A model generated the notes under the pieces. It was not told the origin of the DNA, made no database searches, and saw nothing but the letters and a program-made list of their open reading frames with translations. A program made the position numbers and the translations under genes. This document shows, in pieces, positions 1 through 9,411 of a DNA stretch of 38,986 bases. Numbering within the stretch: position 1 is the first letter of the stretch; each line of letters starts with the position of its first letter. The DNA is taken from the NCBI RefSeq assembly GCF_012912105.1, contig NZ_QMEA01000056.1, positions 1 to 38,986 of the forward strand. Reading direction: 5' to 3'. Source of the stretch: Brasilonema sp. UFV-L1 (lineage in GTDB: Bacteria > Cyanobacteriota > Cyanobacteriia > Cyanobacteriales > Nostocaceae).

Positions 1-71
1 GAGTTGGGGGAGTCGGGGGAGAACTTTTTTCTATCTCTCCATCTCCGTCTCTCCCCATCATCCCATCTCAG
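1..71. repeat. Low-complexity G-rich / C-rich repeat downstream of the CobW-type gene
   Basis: A G-rich run at 5-21 faces a CT-rich run at about 33-58, so the strand can fold back (GGGGAGA against TCTCCCC). This is the dispersed low-complexity sequence common between genes of filamentous cyanobacteria. It lies just past the stop of the minus-strand gene and could act as a weak terminator, but no clean U-tract is present. Confidence 0.4.
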
Positions 72-1043
72 TTAAGCAAGACAAGCAAGGAAATCTTGTC
101 TGAGTTGGGCTTCATCTAAGTTACGACCGATGAAAACCAGTTCATTTTTACGGGTTTCACCTTCTTTCCAGGGGCGATCTGGTTTACCGTCAAACAACAT
201 ATGCACCCCTTGGAACACAAAACGGTTATCTTCCCCAGCGATATTCAAAATACCTTTCATACGGAAGATATCTGGTCCTTGGGTTTGCAGTAATTCTCCC
301 ATCCAATCGTTTAACTTGTCACCATCCAGTGCGTCTTCTACTACCAAAGCTACAGAGGAAACAGTTTCATCATGTTCATGAGCATCCTCTCCCAAGAATT
401 CTGGGTCAATTTCTAAAGCGCGGTTGAGGTCAAAGGCTTGGACTCCCAACAACGAATCCATTGATACCTCAGAATTTTGAGTACGGTAGATTTTTGCCAT
501 AGCATTCATTCCCCGAATCCGCTTTTCTAGTTCGTCAAGCTGTTCTGGTGGAACTAAGTCGGTTTTATTGAGTAAAATCACATCAGCAAAGGCAATCTGT
601 TCTTGTGCTTCATCTGCATCCCAGTGTTGCCATATATGCTTAGCATCTACCACTGTTACCACAGCATCTAACTCGAGCTGTTCCCGCATATCTTCATCCA
701 TAAAGAATGTCTGAATCACTGGTGCGGGGTCGGCTAAACCCGTGGTTTCTATGACTATATGGTCAAATTTATGACGACGTTTCATCAAATTACCGATGAT
801 GCGAATCAAGTCGCCACGCACCGTACAACAGATGCAGCCGTTGTTCATCTCAAAGATTTCTTCATCCGTATCAATAACCAATTGATTATCAATACCCACT
901 TCTCCAAACTCGTTGACGATGACAGCAACTTTCTTGCCATGTTCGTGGGTAAGGATGTGATTTAAAAGTGTTGTTTTGCCTGCTCCTAAATAGCCAGTTA
1001 AGACAGTCACAGGAACTGAATCTGTTATTACGTCAGCAACCAT
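72..1043 (-). CDS. CobW/G3E-family GTPase, putative metallochaperone
   Basis: 323 aa, the usual length for the CobW/YjiA/ZNG-type G3E GTPases that use GTP to deliver a metal (often zinc or cobalt) to target enzymes. The P-loop GYLGAGKT is at residues 17-24. The conserved metal-binding CxCC motif (CICC) is at 70-73 in the context NNGCICC. A Walker B-like stretch ends in ETTGLADP, and the guanine-specificity motif NKTD follows near residue 158. The C-terminal half is the CobW C-terminal domain, preceded by a short His/Glu-rich segment (DAHEHDE) that could bind metal. The ATG has a purine-rich stretch just upstream. It stands alone, with no metal transporter or B12 gene beside it, so the metal and client cannot be named. 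Confidence 0.9.
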   Translation of the reverse strand: MVADVITDSVPVTVLTGYLGAGKTTLLNHILTHEHGKKVAVIVNEFGEVGIDNQLVIDTDEEIFEMNNGCICCTVRGDLIRIIGNLMKRRHKFDHIVIETTGLADPAPVIQTFFMDEDMREQLELDAVVTVVDAKHIWQHWDADEAQEQIAFADVILLNKTDLVPPEQLDELEKRIRGMNAMAKIYRTQNSEVSMDSLLGVQAFDLNRALEIDPEFLGEDAHEHDETVSSVALVVEDALDGDKLNDWMGELLQTQGPDIFRMKGILNIAGEDNRFVFQGVHMLFDGKPDRPWKEGETRKNELVFIGRNLDEAQLRQDFLACLA

Positions 1044-1323
1044 ACCCTAGCCTTTGTTCTTTTAGATAATCATTATCGCCTATCTTAATCGTTTTATATT
1101 TTAATGACGACTTGTAGCTAGAGATTCTAAAAAATTCACAATAATATAGCTGCGGTGAGATCTTTATTATTTTTTTCAAAGAAATAATAAATCTCTTAAG
1201 ACATTCACACGAAAGAGTCACTTGATTTCCATCTTGCCTCTGAAGAATGAAGCTTCTTTAGGCACTAAGTATTACGCCTGAAGATATTGTTTCTTTACAT
1301 TGTGTCACGGGGTCTTACACGTA

Positions 1324-1474
1324 AAAAATTTAGCCAGCCCAGCCTACGGCACGAAGCGCCCCTAAGAGGGGCGCTGCGCTAACGCTAACATACCACGACT
1401 CACCGTGGGGCAATACAGATCAACAAAACAAGGGAAGCTCCCAAGGGGAGCCGCTACGCTAAGGCTAAATTTTT
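1324..1474. repeat. Nested inverted-repeat element in a 605 bp spacer
   Basis: AAAAATTTAGCC at 1324-1335 is repeated inverted as GGCTAAATTTTT at 1463-1474. Between them lie two perfect GC-rich hairpins: AGCGCCCCT/AGGGGCGCT at 1355-1375 with a 3-nt loop, and GCTCCC/GGGAGC at 1437-1451 with a 3-nt loop. Flanking GCTACGCTAA-type words are typical of dispersed cyanobacterial palindromes. Apart from this element I see nothing else in 1044-1648. Confidence 0.5.
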
Positions 1475-1648
1475 AGGGGACAATGCGTCACAAAAAACAG
1501 TGTATTGTTTTTAGCGCTATTTGTTTAGAAAACTGTGGTTTATATTGATAAATAGTTGAGTCAACCTTATCATAGTATTTTTGTTCTATTTTGTTTTGTA
1601 CCGCAAAATAGTCTAAACTTCAACTACTTTACTTTAGAAAGGTTTTTT

Positions 1649-2668
1649 ATGACGAGATTAGATAAGGCAAAACAAATCGTATCTCCCTGGTGGCGCTGGC
1701 CTCTTGAAGCTTTATTCCCGGATAAAAAGTTTGATGGACAATTCCAAAATCCAGGTAACGAACAGGTTTTTGATTTTGACTCGGTGATGGCATCTGTTGA
1801 CCCAATCACCATGATTGCATCTGAGGTTGCCTATTATCCAGAAAACGATCAGCGCGAACTTTTTGCAATATTTGTCTCTGGGCTGGGGCAAAGTGAGTCA
1901 GAGTCTTCAAAAAGGAGCCGTAGGTATGCTAATACTCTCTTAACTGGCGTTGCTAATATGAACAACTCTACTTATCTTAAACAACATCCAATTATCGCTT
2001 TTATTAACCGATACCTTGACTGGATTAATGCAGTTCTTGACTATGTTAGTTTATCTGGTAGTCCAATCATTGAAAATGCAGCAACTGTGATTACTTATGC
2101 CGTAAACAACTCAATACCTCTGAATTTATCAGGCGATAGTCTTGGAACAATTCTTTTGGCTAGAGCTATTAGGCTTGCTAAAATAAACTTTATTAGTGGA
2201 CGCGCTAGAGTGTTTGACTTTAAACAACGACGAATTCAAGAACAAAAGTGGAAGCAGCGCACGAGTCAACTGATTAATGCCTTTATCTTTGGAAACGGCT
2301 ATCGAAAATGGGTAGAAGGTCCAAATTACATTATGGTTTCCATTCAAGGCGATCCATTACCAGAAAAATTTGGAATCACACCCCAAAGAGCTATTAAGCA
2401 AAAACGAAACGATATAAAATTTTTGATATTTCCGCGTTTATTTCCTAAAGGCAGCTTTGAAAGCCATAACATGATGTTTACTATTGAATTTCTTCGCCAA
2501 ACTTTTAAAAAAAATCAGATTGAAGTTGGTGATTTTGTTGGCTTGTATAACAAACTCAATTCTAGCACCCTAGAAATTGCGACTCCCGATGAAGTATCAT
2601 GGCCAAGCGACATGAAAGATTACGTGTGGTATCAAGATAGCCTCAATTCTATTTCATCTTTATCGTGA
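1649..2668 (+). CDS. Unrecognised protein with a GDSLG (lipase-like) motif
   Basis: 339 aa from the ATG at 1649, chosen because AGAAAGG sits 6 nt upstream; the frame is also open upstream to a TTG at 1556. I do not recognise the family. The protein contains NLSGDSLGTILLARAIR in the middle, which fits the GxSxG nucleophile elbow of alpha/beta hydrolases. Earlier it has IFVSGLGQS, which could be the oxyanion-hole strand. A weak lipase or serine-esterase relation is therefore possible, although no Asp/His pair can be assigned with confidence. There is no signal peptide or clear membrane span. The N-terminus is rich in Trp and basic residues (SPWWRWP). A hairpin 40 nt past the stop may end its transcript. 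It lies between repeat-rich spacers, facing the 5-oxoprolinase gene tail to tail. Confidence 0.75.
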   Translation: MTRLDKAKQIVSPWWRWPLEALFPDKKFDGQFQNPGNEQVFDFDSVMASVDPITMIASEVAYYPENDQRELFAIFVSGLGQSESESSKRSRRYANTLLTGVANMNNSTYLKQHPIIAFINRYLDWINAVLDYVSLSGSPIIENAATVITYAVNNSIPLNLSGDSLGTILLARAIRLAKINFISGRARVFDFKQRRIQEQKWKQRTSQLINAFIFGNGYRKWVEGPNYIMVSIQGDPLPEKFGITPQRAIKQKRNDIKFLIFPRLFPKGSFESHNMMFTIEFLRQTFKKNQIEVGDFVGLYNKLNSSTLEIATPDEVSWPSDMKDYVWYQDSLNSISSLS

Positions 2669-2707
2669 CACCGTGAGTTTAGCGGTAGCATGGTAGCCCC
2701 AAAGTGA

Positions 2708-2748
2708 AAGAGTCAAGCCAGATACGACGTCGTCGTCGGCTGACTCTT
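2708..2748 (+). terminator. Stem-loop after the GDSLG-motif gene
   Basis: AAGAGTCA and GCC pair with GGC and TGACTCTT, giving an 11-bp stem with a single bulged A and a loop of about 18 nt. It sits 40 nt after the stop at 2668 and before the convergent 5-oxoprolinase stop. No strong U-run follows, so it may be a factor-independent terminator of modest strength or just a convergent-gene hairpin. Confidence 0.4.
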
Positions 2749-2791
2749 GAAAGTTATTTATATCGCGATACAGCGAGTGATAAGTCTTAAC

Positions 2792-5700
2792 TCAACCGTC
2801 AGAACCATATCCACCACCACCCGGTGTCTCAATCACAAACACATCCCCAACATTCATTTCTACCACAGCTTTACTACTCAATTCCTCTACAGTTCCATCA
2901 TTCCTTTCCACATAATTCCTCCCCACTGTACCGGCTTCACCACCATGTAAACCAAAGGGAGCAACAACTCGATGATTGGAGAGGATTCCTGCAGTCATTT
3001 GTTCCAAAAAACGTAGGCGACGAATGACACCGTTTCCTCCGCGATGATGTCCTTTCCCACCACTATTAGGACGAATTGCAAAACTTTCTAAAAGTACAGG
3101 GAAGCGCCATTCTAAGACTTCTGGATCAGTGAGACGCGAATTTGTCATGTGAGTATGAACGCCATCTGTCCCATCAAAATCTGCTCCTGCACCAGAACCA
3201 CCACAGATGGTTTCATAATATTGATAGCGTTCATTTCCAAAGGTGAAATTATTCATAGTACCTTGAGAAGCTGCTAGCACACCCAATGCACCATATAAAG
3301 TATCTGTTATTGCTTGAGAAGTTTCCACGTTTCCCGCCACCACAGCAGCAGGATAATGAGGATTCAACATACACCCTTCAGGAATAATAATTTCTAAAGG
3401 TTTCAGACAACCTGCATTTAAGGGAATATCATCATCTACCAATGTACGAAAAACGTATAAAACCGCTGCTTTACACACTGCAGCAGGGGCATTGAAATTA
3501 TTTAATTGTTGGGGCGAAGTTCCAGTAAAATCAATTTTTGCACTACGCTGTTCGTGATTGATAGTAATTGCTACCTGAATAACACTACCATCATCCAAAG
3601 AATAGCGAAAACCTCCATCTTTCAAAACATCAATAACACGACGCACCGATTCTTCTGCATTATCTTGCACAAACCCCATGTAAGCTTGTACAATTTCTAA
3701 GCTGTAATGTTCCACCATTTTATAGATTTCTTGCACACCCCGTTCGTTGGCAGCAATTTGCGCTTTTAAATCTGCAATATTTTTCGTTATATTCCTAACT
3801 GGATAAGTTGCTTGAGTCAACAATTCAACCAACTCTGTTTCTCGAAATTTCCCGGCATCAACGAGTTGGAAATTATCAAGTAAAATACCTTCTTCTTCCA
3901 CACTCATACTAAATGGTGGCATGGAACCAGGAGTGATACCGCCAATATCTGCATGGTGTCCACGTGAGGCGACGTAGAAGAGAGGGAGATGAGAAGAGGA
4001 GGAAAAAACAGGACTAATAACAGTAATATCAGGGAGATGAGTCCCGCCGTTGTAGGGGTTGTTGGAAGCAAAGACATCTCCAGGTTTGATGCTATTACCA
4101 TAAGCAGCTATCAAAGCTTGCACGCTTTCACTCATGGAACCCAAATGTACAGGAATGTGAGGCGCATTTGCGACTAATTGCCCGGAACCATCAAAAATTG
4201 CACAGGAAAAATCTAGCCTTTCTTTAATATTGACTGAAGAACTGGTATTTTGCAGAGTGATGCCCATTTGTTCGGCGATCGCCCCAAACAAATTGTTGAA
4301 AATTTCCAGCATCACTGGATCAGGTTTTTGTTCTTTGTTCTTTACTTTTTGTTCTTTGTCCTTTGCAACTGACACTTGATTTTTAGCAACAGACAAAACT
4401 AGATGATTGCGTGGAGTTACTTCCGCTTGCCAATGCGGTTCTATAACATTCGTACCCGTCGCTTCCACAATGATAGCTGGACCAGAGATGCAGTCACCCG
4501 GTTGCAACTCATCCCGCTGATACACAGGAGTTGAGTGCCATGCACCAGCAGTGTACATCTGTACAGTAGCAAGCGAAACTAGATTTTTATCGCTTTTACG
4601 TGAAAAAACTGATTCTTCTGGCACATCATTCTTTGCTACTACCTCAACCGAAACAGCCTCAACAATCAACTGCTTCTCAGGCGCAACAAACCCGTAACGC
4701 TGACGATGCAATTCCTCAAACTGAGACTTGATCGCGGTTATCTCACCAAAATCCACCACCAACGTCGAATCAGTCCCCTCATATTTCAAATGTACCTTTC
4801 TCATACCTTCTACTTTCTTGGCGTTTTGGCGGTTCGTTTCCTCTTTCCCTTCCTCTTCGAACTTTGTTAACACACTCTCCAACTCAGACACCAACTCTTC
4901 ACTCAAAACACTTTCCACCGCCCTTTCACGAATGACTCGCACATCCGCTAAACCCATACCATAAGCCGACAACACCCCAGCGTAAGGATGGATAAATACC
5001 TGCTTCATTCCCAACGCGTCTGCAATCAGACAAGCGTGTTGTCCTCCCGCACCGCCAAAGCAACACAAAGTATACTCTGACACATCATAACCACGTTGCA
5101 GCGAGATTTTTTTAATCGCGTTTGCCATTTTCTCAACTGCGATCGCCAGAAATCCAGCTGCCACCTCCTCTGGTGTACGATAATCACCAACAGTATCCGC
5201 TAACTGAGTAAATTTCTGCCGTACCACTTCTGCATTCAACGGCAAATCTCCATTGAGTCCAAACACCTTAGGAAAGAACTCAGGTTGCAACTTACCTACC
5301 ATCACATTGCAATCTGTCACTGTTAGTGGACCACCCTTAGAGTAGGAAGCTGGTCCCGGATTTGCCCCTGCTGACTCTGGTCCTACCCGATACCGCGAAC
5401 CATCAAATTGCACAATCGAACCGCCACCCGCTGCCACAGTGTGAATTGCCATCATCGGCGTTCGCAAGCGGACTCCAGCCACTTCTGTTTCAAAAGTGCG
5501 TTCGTACTCACCATTATAATGAGCCACATCCGTAGATGTACCACCCATATCAAAGCTGATTATTTTCTCAAATCCTGCCATCAAGCAAGTTTGCACCGCC
5601 CCCACAATTCCACCAGCCGGACCTGATAAGATACTGTCTTTGCCTTGAAAATTTTCAGCATCTGTCAGTCCCCCGTTGGATTGCATGAACATTAGCTTTA

Positions 5701-6481
5701 CTGGAGATGAGGGGGATGAGGAAGTGTTTTCTTTACTTTGTATTCTTGTCCCTTGATTTCTAGCTTCTCCATTCAACTGACTCGCCACCTGATTTACATA
5801 TCGCCGTAAAATGGGCGACAAGTAAGCATCCACAACAGTGGTATCGCCTCGACTCACTATTTTCATTAACGGGCTGACTTCGTGGGATACTGAAATTTGG
5901 GTAAATCCTATTTCCTTTGCTATGGCTGCTACCTGCTTCTCATGTTTAGGGTAGCGGTAACCGTGCATAAAAACTATGGCACAGGAAAGAATCCCATCAT
6001 CGTATGCTGCTTGCAATTGGGAACGAACAGCGTCGAGATCCACGGAAATGACTTCTTCCCCTTGGGCGCTGTAGCGTTCCTCTGCCTCAATAACCTTTTC
6101 ATATAACATTTCTGGCAAAATAATCTGACGGGCAAAGATATCGGGACGGTTTTGGTAACCAATTCGTAACGTATCCCGAAATCCCCTGGTAATGACTAAA
6201 ACTGTGCGATCGCCCTTCCGTTCCAAGAGTGCATTCGTCGCCACAGTAGTTCCCATTTTTACCACTGCAATTTTCTCTGCTGGAACTGGCGCTTCTGCTG
6301 GAATTCCCATAACTTCTCGAATCCCCTGCACTGCTGCATCGTTGTAGCGTTCGGGATTTTCTGATAATAGCTTGTGAATAACTAACTGCCCTGATGGGCG
6401 CTTCGCTACAATATCAGTGAATGTACCTCCCCTGTCAATCCAAAATTCCCAGCGAGTCTCAGAGTTAGAAACGGTAGTCAT
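2792..6481 (-). CDS. 5-oxoprolinase (ATP-hydrolysing), fused HyuA-HyuB type
   Basis: 1229 aa, similar in length to single-chain OPLAH enzymes that hydrolyse 5-oxo-L-proline to glutamate with ATP (cytosolic, gamma-glutamyl cycle). The N-terminal hydantoinase A half starts with the ATPase phosphate motif DRGGTFTD at 16-23 and has a second ASKHA-type motif [10 protein letters not shown]. The hydantoinase B half begins near residue 722 ([19 protein letters not shown]) and ends in a glycine-rich tail (ETPGGGGYG). Two low-complexity stretches look inserted: residues about 240-260 (Ser/Pro-rich) and about 703-720 (repeated KEQK/KNKEQK) at the junction of the halves. Both are in frame, so the enzyme is probably active. 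Hydantoinase families are close relatives, but the fused architecture favours 5-oxoprolinase. Confidence 0.9.
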   Translation of the reverse strand: MTTVSNSETRWEFWIDRGGTFTDIVAKRPSGQLVIHKLLSENPERYNDAAVQGIREVMGIPAEAPVPAEKIAVVKMGTTVATNALLERKGDRTVLVITRGFRDTLRIGYQNRPDIFARQIILPEMLYEKVIEAEERYSAQGEEVISVDLDAVRSQLQAAYDDGILSCAIVFMHGYRYPKHEKQVAAIAKEIGFTQISVSHEVSPLMKIVSRGDTTVVDAYLSPILRRYVNQVASQLNGEARNQGTRIQSKENTSSSPSSPVKLMFMQSNGGLTDAENFQGKDSILSGPAGGIVGAVQTCLMAGFEKIISFDMGGTSTDVAHYNGEYERTFETEVAGVRLRTPMMAIHTVAAGGGSIVQFDGSRYRVGPESAGANPGPASYSKGGPLTVTDCNVMVGKLQPEFFPKVFGLNGDLPLNAEVVRQKFTQLADTVGDYRTPEEVAAGFLAIAVEKMANAIKKISLQRGYDVSEYTLCCFGGAGGQHACLIADALGMKQVFIHPYAGVLSAYGMGLADVRVIRERAVESVLSEELVSELESVLTKFEEEGKEETNRQNAKKVEGMRKVHLKYEGTDSTLVVDFGEITAIKSQFEELHRQRYGFVAPEKQLIVEAVSVEVVAKNDVPEESVFSRKSDKNLVSLATVQMYTAGAWHSTPVYQRDELQPGDCISGPAIIVEATGTNVIEPHWQAEVTPRNHLVLSVAKNQVSVAKDKEQKVKNKEQKPDPVMLEIFNNLFGAIAEQMGITLQNTSSSVNIKERLDFSCAIFDGSGQLVANAPHIPVHLGSMSESVQALIAAYGNSIKPGDVFASNNPYNGGTHLPDITVISPVFSSSSHLPLFYVASRGHHADIGGITPGSMPPFSMSVEEEGILLDNFQLVDAGKFRETELVELLTQATYPVRNITKNIADLKAQIAANERGVQEIYKMVEHYSLEIVQAYMGFVQDNAEESVRRVIDVLKDGGFRYSLDDGSVIQVAITINHEQRSAKIDFTGTSPQQLNNFNAPAAVCKAAVLYVFRTLVDDDIPLNAGCLKPLEIIIPEGCMLNPHYPAAVVAGNVETSQAITDTLYGALGVLAASQGTMNNFTFGNERYQYYETICGGSGAGADFDGTDGVHTHMTNSRLTDPEVLEWRFPVLLESFAIRPNSGGKGHHRGGNGVIRRLRFLEQMTAGILSNHRVVAPFGLHGGEAGTVGRNYVERNDGTVEELSSKAVVEMNVGDVFVIETPGGGGYGSDG

Positions 6482-6536
6482 AGGACAACGAATAAAAATT
6501 GAGTCATTACAAAACCAGCATTTATCGTCATTTGAC

Positions 6537-6671
6537 GGCGTTGCTGAATCAAGATATGAATTTTAAAATTCCCAATATTGTAATGAAAGTGCATGCACTT
6601 TCACTACAGGGTTTTGCAGGAAATTGACAAACGTGCTACAACCATAATTCATTACTAAATTCAGCAACGCC
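6537..6671. mobile_element. 135-bp MITE, GGCGTTGCTGAA family (copy 1)
   Basis: Begins GGCGTTGCTGAAT and ends ATTCAGCAACGCC, with TIR similarity reaching about 24 bp (a shared ATGAATT block after a variable middle). The interior holds a perfect 20-bp palindrome at 6584-6603 (core GTGCATGCAC). No target-site duplication is evident, suggesting an old copy. It occupies the spacer upstream of the 5-oxoprolinase gene. A second copy with the same ends is at 24477-24632. The rest of 6482-7047 holds no gene I can support. Confidence 0.75.
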
Positions 6672-7047
6672 TCAGTACAATTACTCGTCCCCTTATGCAA
6701 GCCGCGCTAGTCACTGCGCCTCTGAACTGCCTTTTCTCATTTTCACATACAAGAGTGTTCCACAGTTTCACAAGGGTTGGGTCAAACGACACCGAGAGTA
6801 AGTGCTTGAGAATGCTGTCAACGTGTTGAAATCTAACATTAATTTTCCTAGGTTAAGTTGGCAAATTTTATATAGATTTTTATGGATTTTTTTACTTGTA
6901 TCCTAAAGACTAGTTGGACTTTACAAAGATTTGTAAGTTGATAACCGAAACTACTCTGTTAATTCAACCCAAGTCAAAACCCACTAAAAATTTGAACAGT
7001 TAAGAAGTTGGCGGTTGCTGAAAACGAAATTGATGAAAAAGGGCTAA

Positions 7048-7353
7048 TCAATAGAAAGCTTCTACATTGTGTCGGAAGACGATTAAGGCGTGCTTGCCTT
7101 GCTCCTCTTTAAGTGCCCAAAATATAGTGTCAGATACTTCTGGTGAAACAATAGTCTTGATTTCAATGTTAGTATTGTAGCCTGCTAAATCTGCTAAGCG
7201 TCTTCCATGCCCGCCCTCACCTTGTACTTGACTAATGGTGTAACCGCTTACACTGTGGCTTTTTAGTAGCTTAACAATACGGTCTTTGAGTACTGTCTCA
7301 CCAATTATAGTGATGAGAACGGCTGGTTGGACAGAAAAGGCTGAGTTTGTCAT
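7048..7353 (-). CDS. PII-superfamily signalling protein, SbtB-like
   Basis: 101 aa. The pattern ETVLKDRIVKLLKSHSVSGYTI, then GEGGHGRR, then a short T-loop-like segment and NIEIKTIVSP matches the ferredoxin-like fold of PII-like proteins. It is closest, from memory, to the SbtB branch (equivalent ILLKKIAKII, GAKGYTV and GGKGSRNVRSS segments). SbtB proteins are trimeric cytosolic sensors of adenyl nucleotides that act on the bicarbonate transporter SbtA. The classical GlnB uridylylation tyrosine context is absent. The C-terminal CGPEGC redox motif of Synechocystis SbtB is also absent; the chain ends in RHNVEAFY. No sbtA lies in this window, so the partner is unknown. No strong ribosome site precedes the ATG. 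PII-like nitrogen regulator is the safe name. Confidence 0.8.
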   Translation of the reverse strand: MTNSAFSVQPAVLITIIGETVLKDRIVKLLKSHSVSGYTISQVQGEGGHGRRLADLAGYNTNIEIKTIVSPEVSDTIFWALKEEQGKHALIVFRHNVEAFY

Positions 7354-7416
7354 ACAGAAGAAAATAGGTTTTGGGTTCTAAAGCTTAAGTTTTTATCCGC
7401 AGTCCAAATGTTCTAT

Positions 7417-7446
7417 CAAAAAGGCTCAAGCATTCTTGCCTGAGCC
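7417..7446 (-). terminator. Rho-independent terminator of the RRM gene
   Basis: Read on the minus strand, GGCTCA pairs with TGAGCC (with an additional G-C pair inside) around a short loop and is followed by TTTTTGA. It lies 65 nt past the stop of the RRM gene and before the PII-like gene, so the two are probably separate transcripts. Confidence 0.75.
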
Positions 7447-7510
7447 ACTGCTAAATAAAATTAATTTGCTAGATTACATGGGTTAGCTCTTTGAGCTAAA
7501 TTTGCAAAGC

Positions 7511-7810
7511 TTAGTAGCGGTTGCGGAAGCTGTTGTTTCCCCGATTACCACCAAATGAACTTCTTTCTTCCCTGGGTTTAGCTTTATTCACTTTCAAATC
7601 ACGTCCCATCCACTCAGCACCATCAAGAGCATCAATGGCTGCTGTTTCTTCAGCGTCTGTACCCATTTCCACAAAACCAAAGCCCCGCAAACGACCTGTT
7701 TCACGATCAGTAGGTAGCTGAATCCGCTTTACAGAACCATATTCTGCAAACACAGCATTCAGACTCTCTTCTGTAACTTCGTAAGAAAGATTGCCTACAT
7801 AAACTGACAT
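7511..7810 (-). CDS. RRM-type RNA-binding protein (cyanobacterial Rbp)
   Basis: 99 aa with one RNA-recognition motif and a short Gly/Arg/Asn-rich tail (residues about 84-99). RNP2 is VYVGNL at 3-8 and RNP1 is LRGFGFVEM at about 42-50; the aromatic residues that stack on RNA are present. This is the standard form of the cyanobacterial Rbp proteins, small cytosolic RNA binders, several of which are cold-induced. The ATG is supported by GGAG 7 nt upstream, which lies inside a perfect hairpin. A rho-independent terminator follows. The gene is monocistronic, as is usual for the family. Which paralogue it is cannot be told from one copy. Confidence 0.93.
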   Translation of the reverse strand: MSVYVGNLSYEVTEESLNAVFAEYGSVKRIQLPTDRETGRLRGFGFVEMGTDAEETAAIDALDGAEWMGRDLKVNKAKPREERSSFGGNRGNNSFRNRY

Positions 7811-7856
7811 GTATTGTCTCCGAAATCATAAGTGTGTAGAGATTTAAGTTTCGGAG
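7811..7856 (-). promoter_or_regulatory. 5' UTR hairpin that buries the rbp ribosome-binding site
   Basis: On the minus strand, CTCCGAAA (7849-7856) and TTTCGGAG (7818-7825) form a perfect 8-bp stem around a 23-nt loop. The last four bases of the 3' arm are GGAG, the only Shine-Dalgarno, placed 7 nt before the ATG. The stem would therefore hide the ribosome site. Long regulatory 5' UTRs have been reported for cold-regulated cyanobacterial rbp genes; that this hairpin is the switch is my inference. Confidence 0.6.
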
Positions 7857-8401
7857 AAAAGTTTGTAAATACCAAAAACAAAAAGCCTGTCAATACTAAA
7901 AACAAACACTATTAACCGAATTAACTCTCACCTCCCATCATGACATAGCAGACGACTTTTAGGGAGGAAGTTGAAAAAAGCGTTATATAAAGTTACATAA
8001 GCAATTGATAACTAGGTATAAGATGGCACCGCTTGGAGGCATACTCTCTACAGTTTTAAGTTAAGCAACTAGCTGCAAAAGTAGAGAAATACAGCAATAA
8101 AGGTAATATATGCTAGCTTCATGAAGCAGTACTCTTTATGTTTATTATTTTTTCTAGTATGATCACGAGTATCAATCAATTTTATTCTAATATGATTTCA
8201 AACTTGTCTACGTCGGAGTAATATCGATTTATTAACTATAAATGACTACTCCATCACTCTTAGTGAAACATTCACCAAAAGGTTAATATTTTTGAAATTA
8301 TAAAATGTCTTCCCTGACTTCTTAGCTCTTCATTAAGATTGACATTCGTTTTTTCTCTATTGTAATTGTTAGAATATCGGTCATGTCATGCGAAAAAAAA
8401 T

Positions 8402-8665
8402 ATGATGACAAGCAAATTTGATCAGACATTGGCTGCCATATAATTAAATGCAACTAGAAAATTAAACTGGGATTATAACCAATTTAAAGACTGTTTTATT
8501 TGTACAGTAAATCAGGAAGCTATTGAAATAGGACTTGAGAAAAATAGACTCAAAGAATCTGAGTTGCAAACTTTAAAGCAAGCTTTGTTAGATTATGGTT
8601 TTCAGTACAAAAAAACCCTAAATGATTGTATCTTGGTTTTTGAGCAAGATGTTGAATTAAGATAA
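8402..8665 (+). pseudogene. Decayed ORF with one in-frame stop
   Basis: An ATG at 8402 opens a frame of 87 sense and stop codons before the final TAA at 8663-8665, broken once by TAA at 8441-8443. The part after the stop reads as a plausible soluble protein (segments EIGLEKNRLKESELQTLK and DYGFQYKKTLNDC). Either the first 13 codons are chance and the gene starts later without an ATG, or this is a small gene killed by one nonsense change. I do not recognise the family. It sits in a 1.3 kb AT-rich spacer (7857-9126). Confidence 0.35.
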
Positions 8666-8740
8666 AGCAAAATCAAGGTAGCAGTCTTTTGTAAGTCATC
8701 TTTAGTGCTAATGGTGCTTATTTTGCTGGCAGTGGTGTAG

Positions 8741-8908
8741 GTCTGACTCACATCTTGCACCAATCAAAAATGATGTTATTTAAACACTCAGTATTAAAAC
8801 TAAAGCCCTTATTTTACAGAGAAAAGCCCATAAAAGTAATGTAACTTTATTGCTCTGCTTGTGACTAAGCTCAGGTTTATACGGATAGGTGCAAGATCTG
8901 AGTCTGAT
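8741..8908. mobile_element. Probable MITE or IS-end pair, 168 bp
   Basis: A 21-bp segment ending ACATCTTGCACC at 8741-8761 is repeated inverted from GGTGCAAGAT to 8908, with 18 of 21 positions matching. The interior has no coding capacity. Terminal duplications are not clear, so the exact ends are uncertain. Nothing else is recognisable between 8666 and 9126. Confidence 0.5.
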
Positions 8909-9126
8909 TAAAGTTAGGAGATATGCTAGGTGCTTTAGTAACTCCAGTGCCAAGTTATCTAAATGCAGCAAGAGAACTTCTTTGTGGAGATAGCGACGCG
9001 AACCGCAGTTAAGGCAAATAATTTGAGCGTTGTTGCAAAAAATTATAATAGGTAGCTACAGTGTTATACTTAGTAACATCACCAGATATTCTTTGCCTCA
9101 ATAACACATTTGAACGTGTATAAACT

Positions 9127-9411
9127 ATGAAAACCACTTCAAACCTAATTCCAGAATTTGAAAAATTATTTAGAGAAAAACTACGACTAAATAATTGTAC
9201 GCTTAAGAAGAAAAAACAAGAGAATAATTATGAAATTACTACTCCCGCCAGAGACATTTTTTTGATGTCTTGGTGCGAGTTTCCAAAAATTAGTTTGATA
9301 TATCAGCCTGTAGGAATACGAACGAAGCAGACTATAGTTTATGAGCGGGCTATCCGTGACCATATTAATTTTTGTGTGAGTAGCGTCCAGGATAACCCTG
9401 ACTCTAAGTAA
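9127..9411 (+). CDS. Small hypothetical protein, C-terminus probably altered by an insertion
   Basis: 94 aa, Lys/Asn-rich N-terminal half (CTLKKKKQENNYEI) followed by a more hydrophobic segment (DIFLMSWCEFPKISLIYQPVG). No family recognised and no good ribosome-binding site is present before the ATG. Its final Lys codon and TAA stop lie inside the left end (TAAGTAAGTCGGCG) of the repeat element at 9405-9656, so the original reading frame was probably longer. It may be a truncated remnant rather than a working gene. Confidence 0.45.
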   Translation: MKTTSNLIPEFEKLFREKLRLNNCTLKKKKQENNYEITTPARDIFLMSWCEFPKISLIYQPVGIRTKQTIVYERAIRDHINFCVSSVQDNPDSK

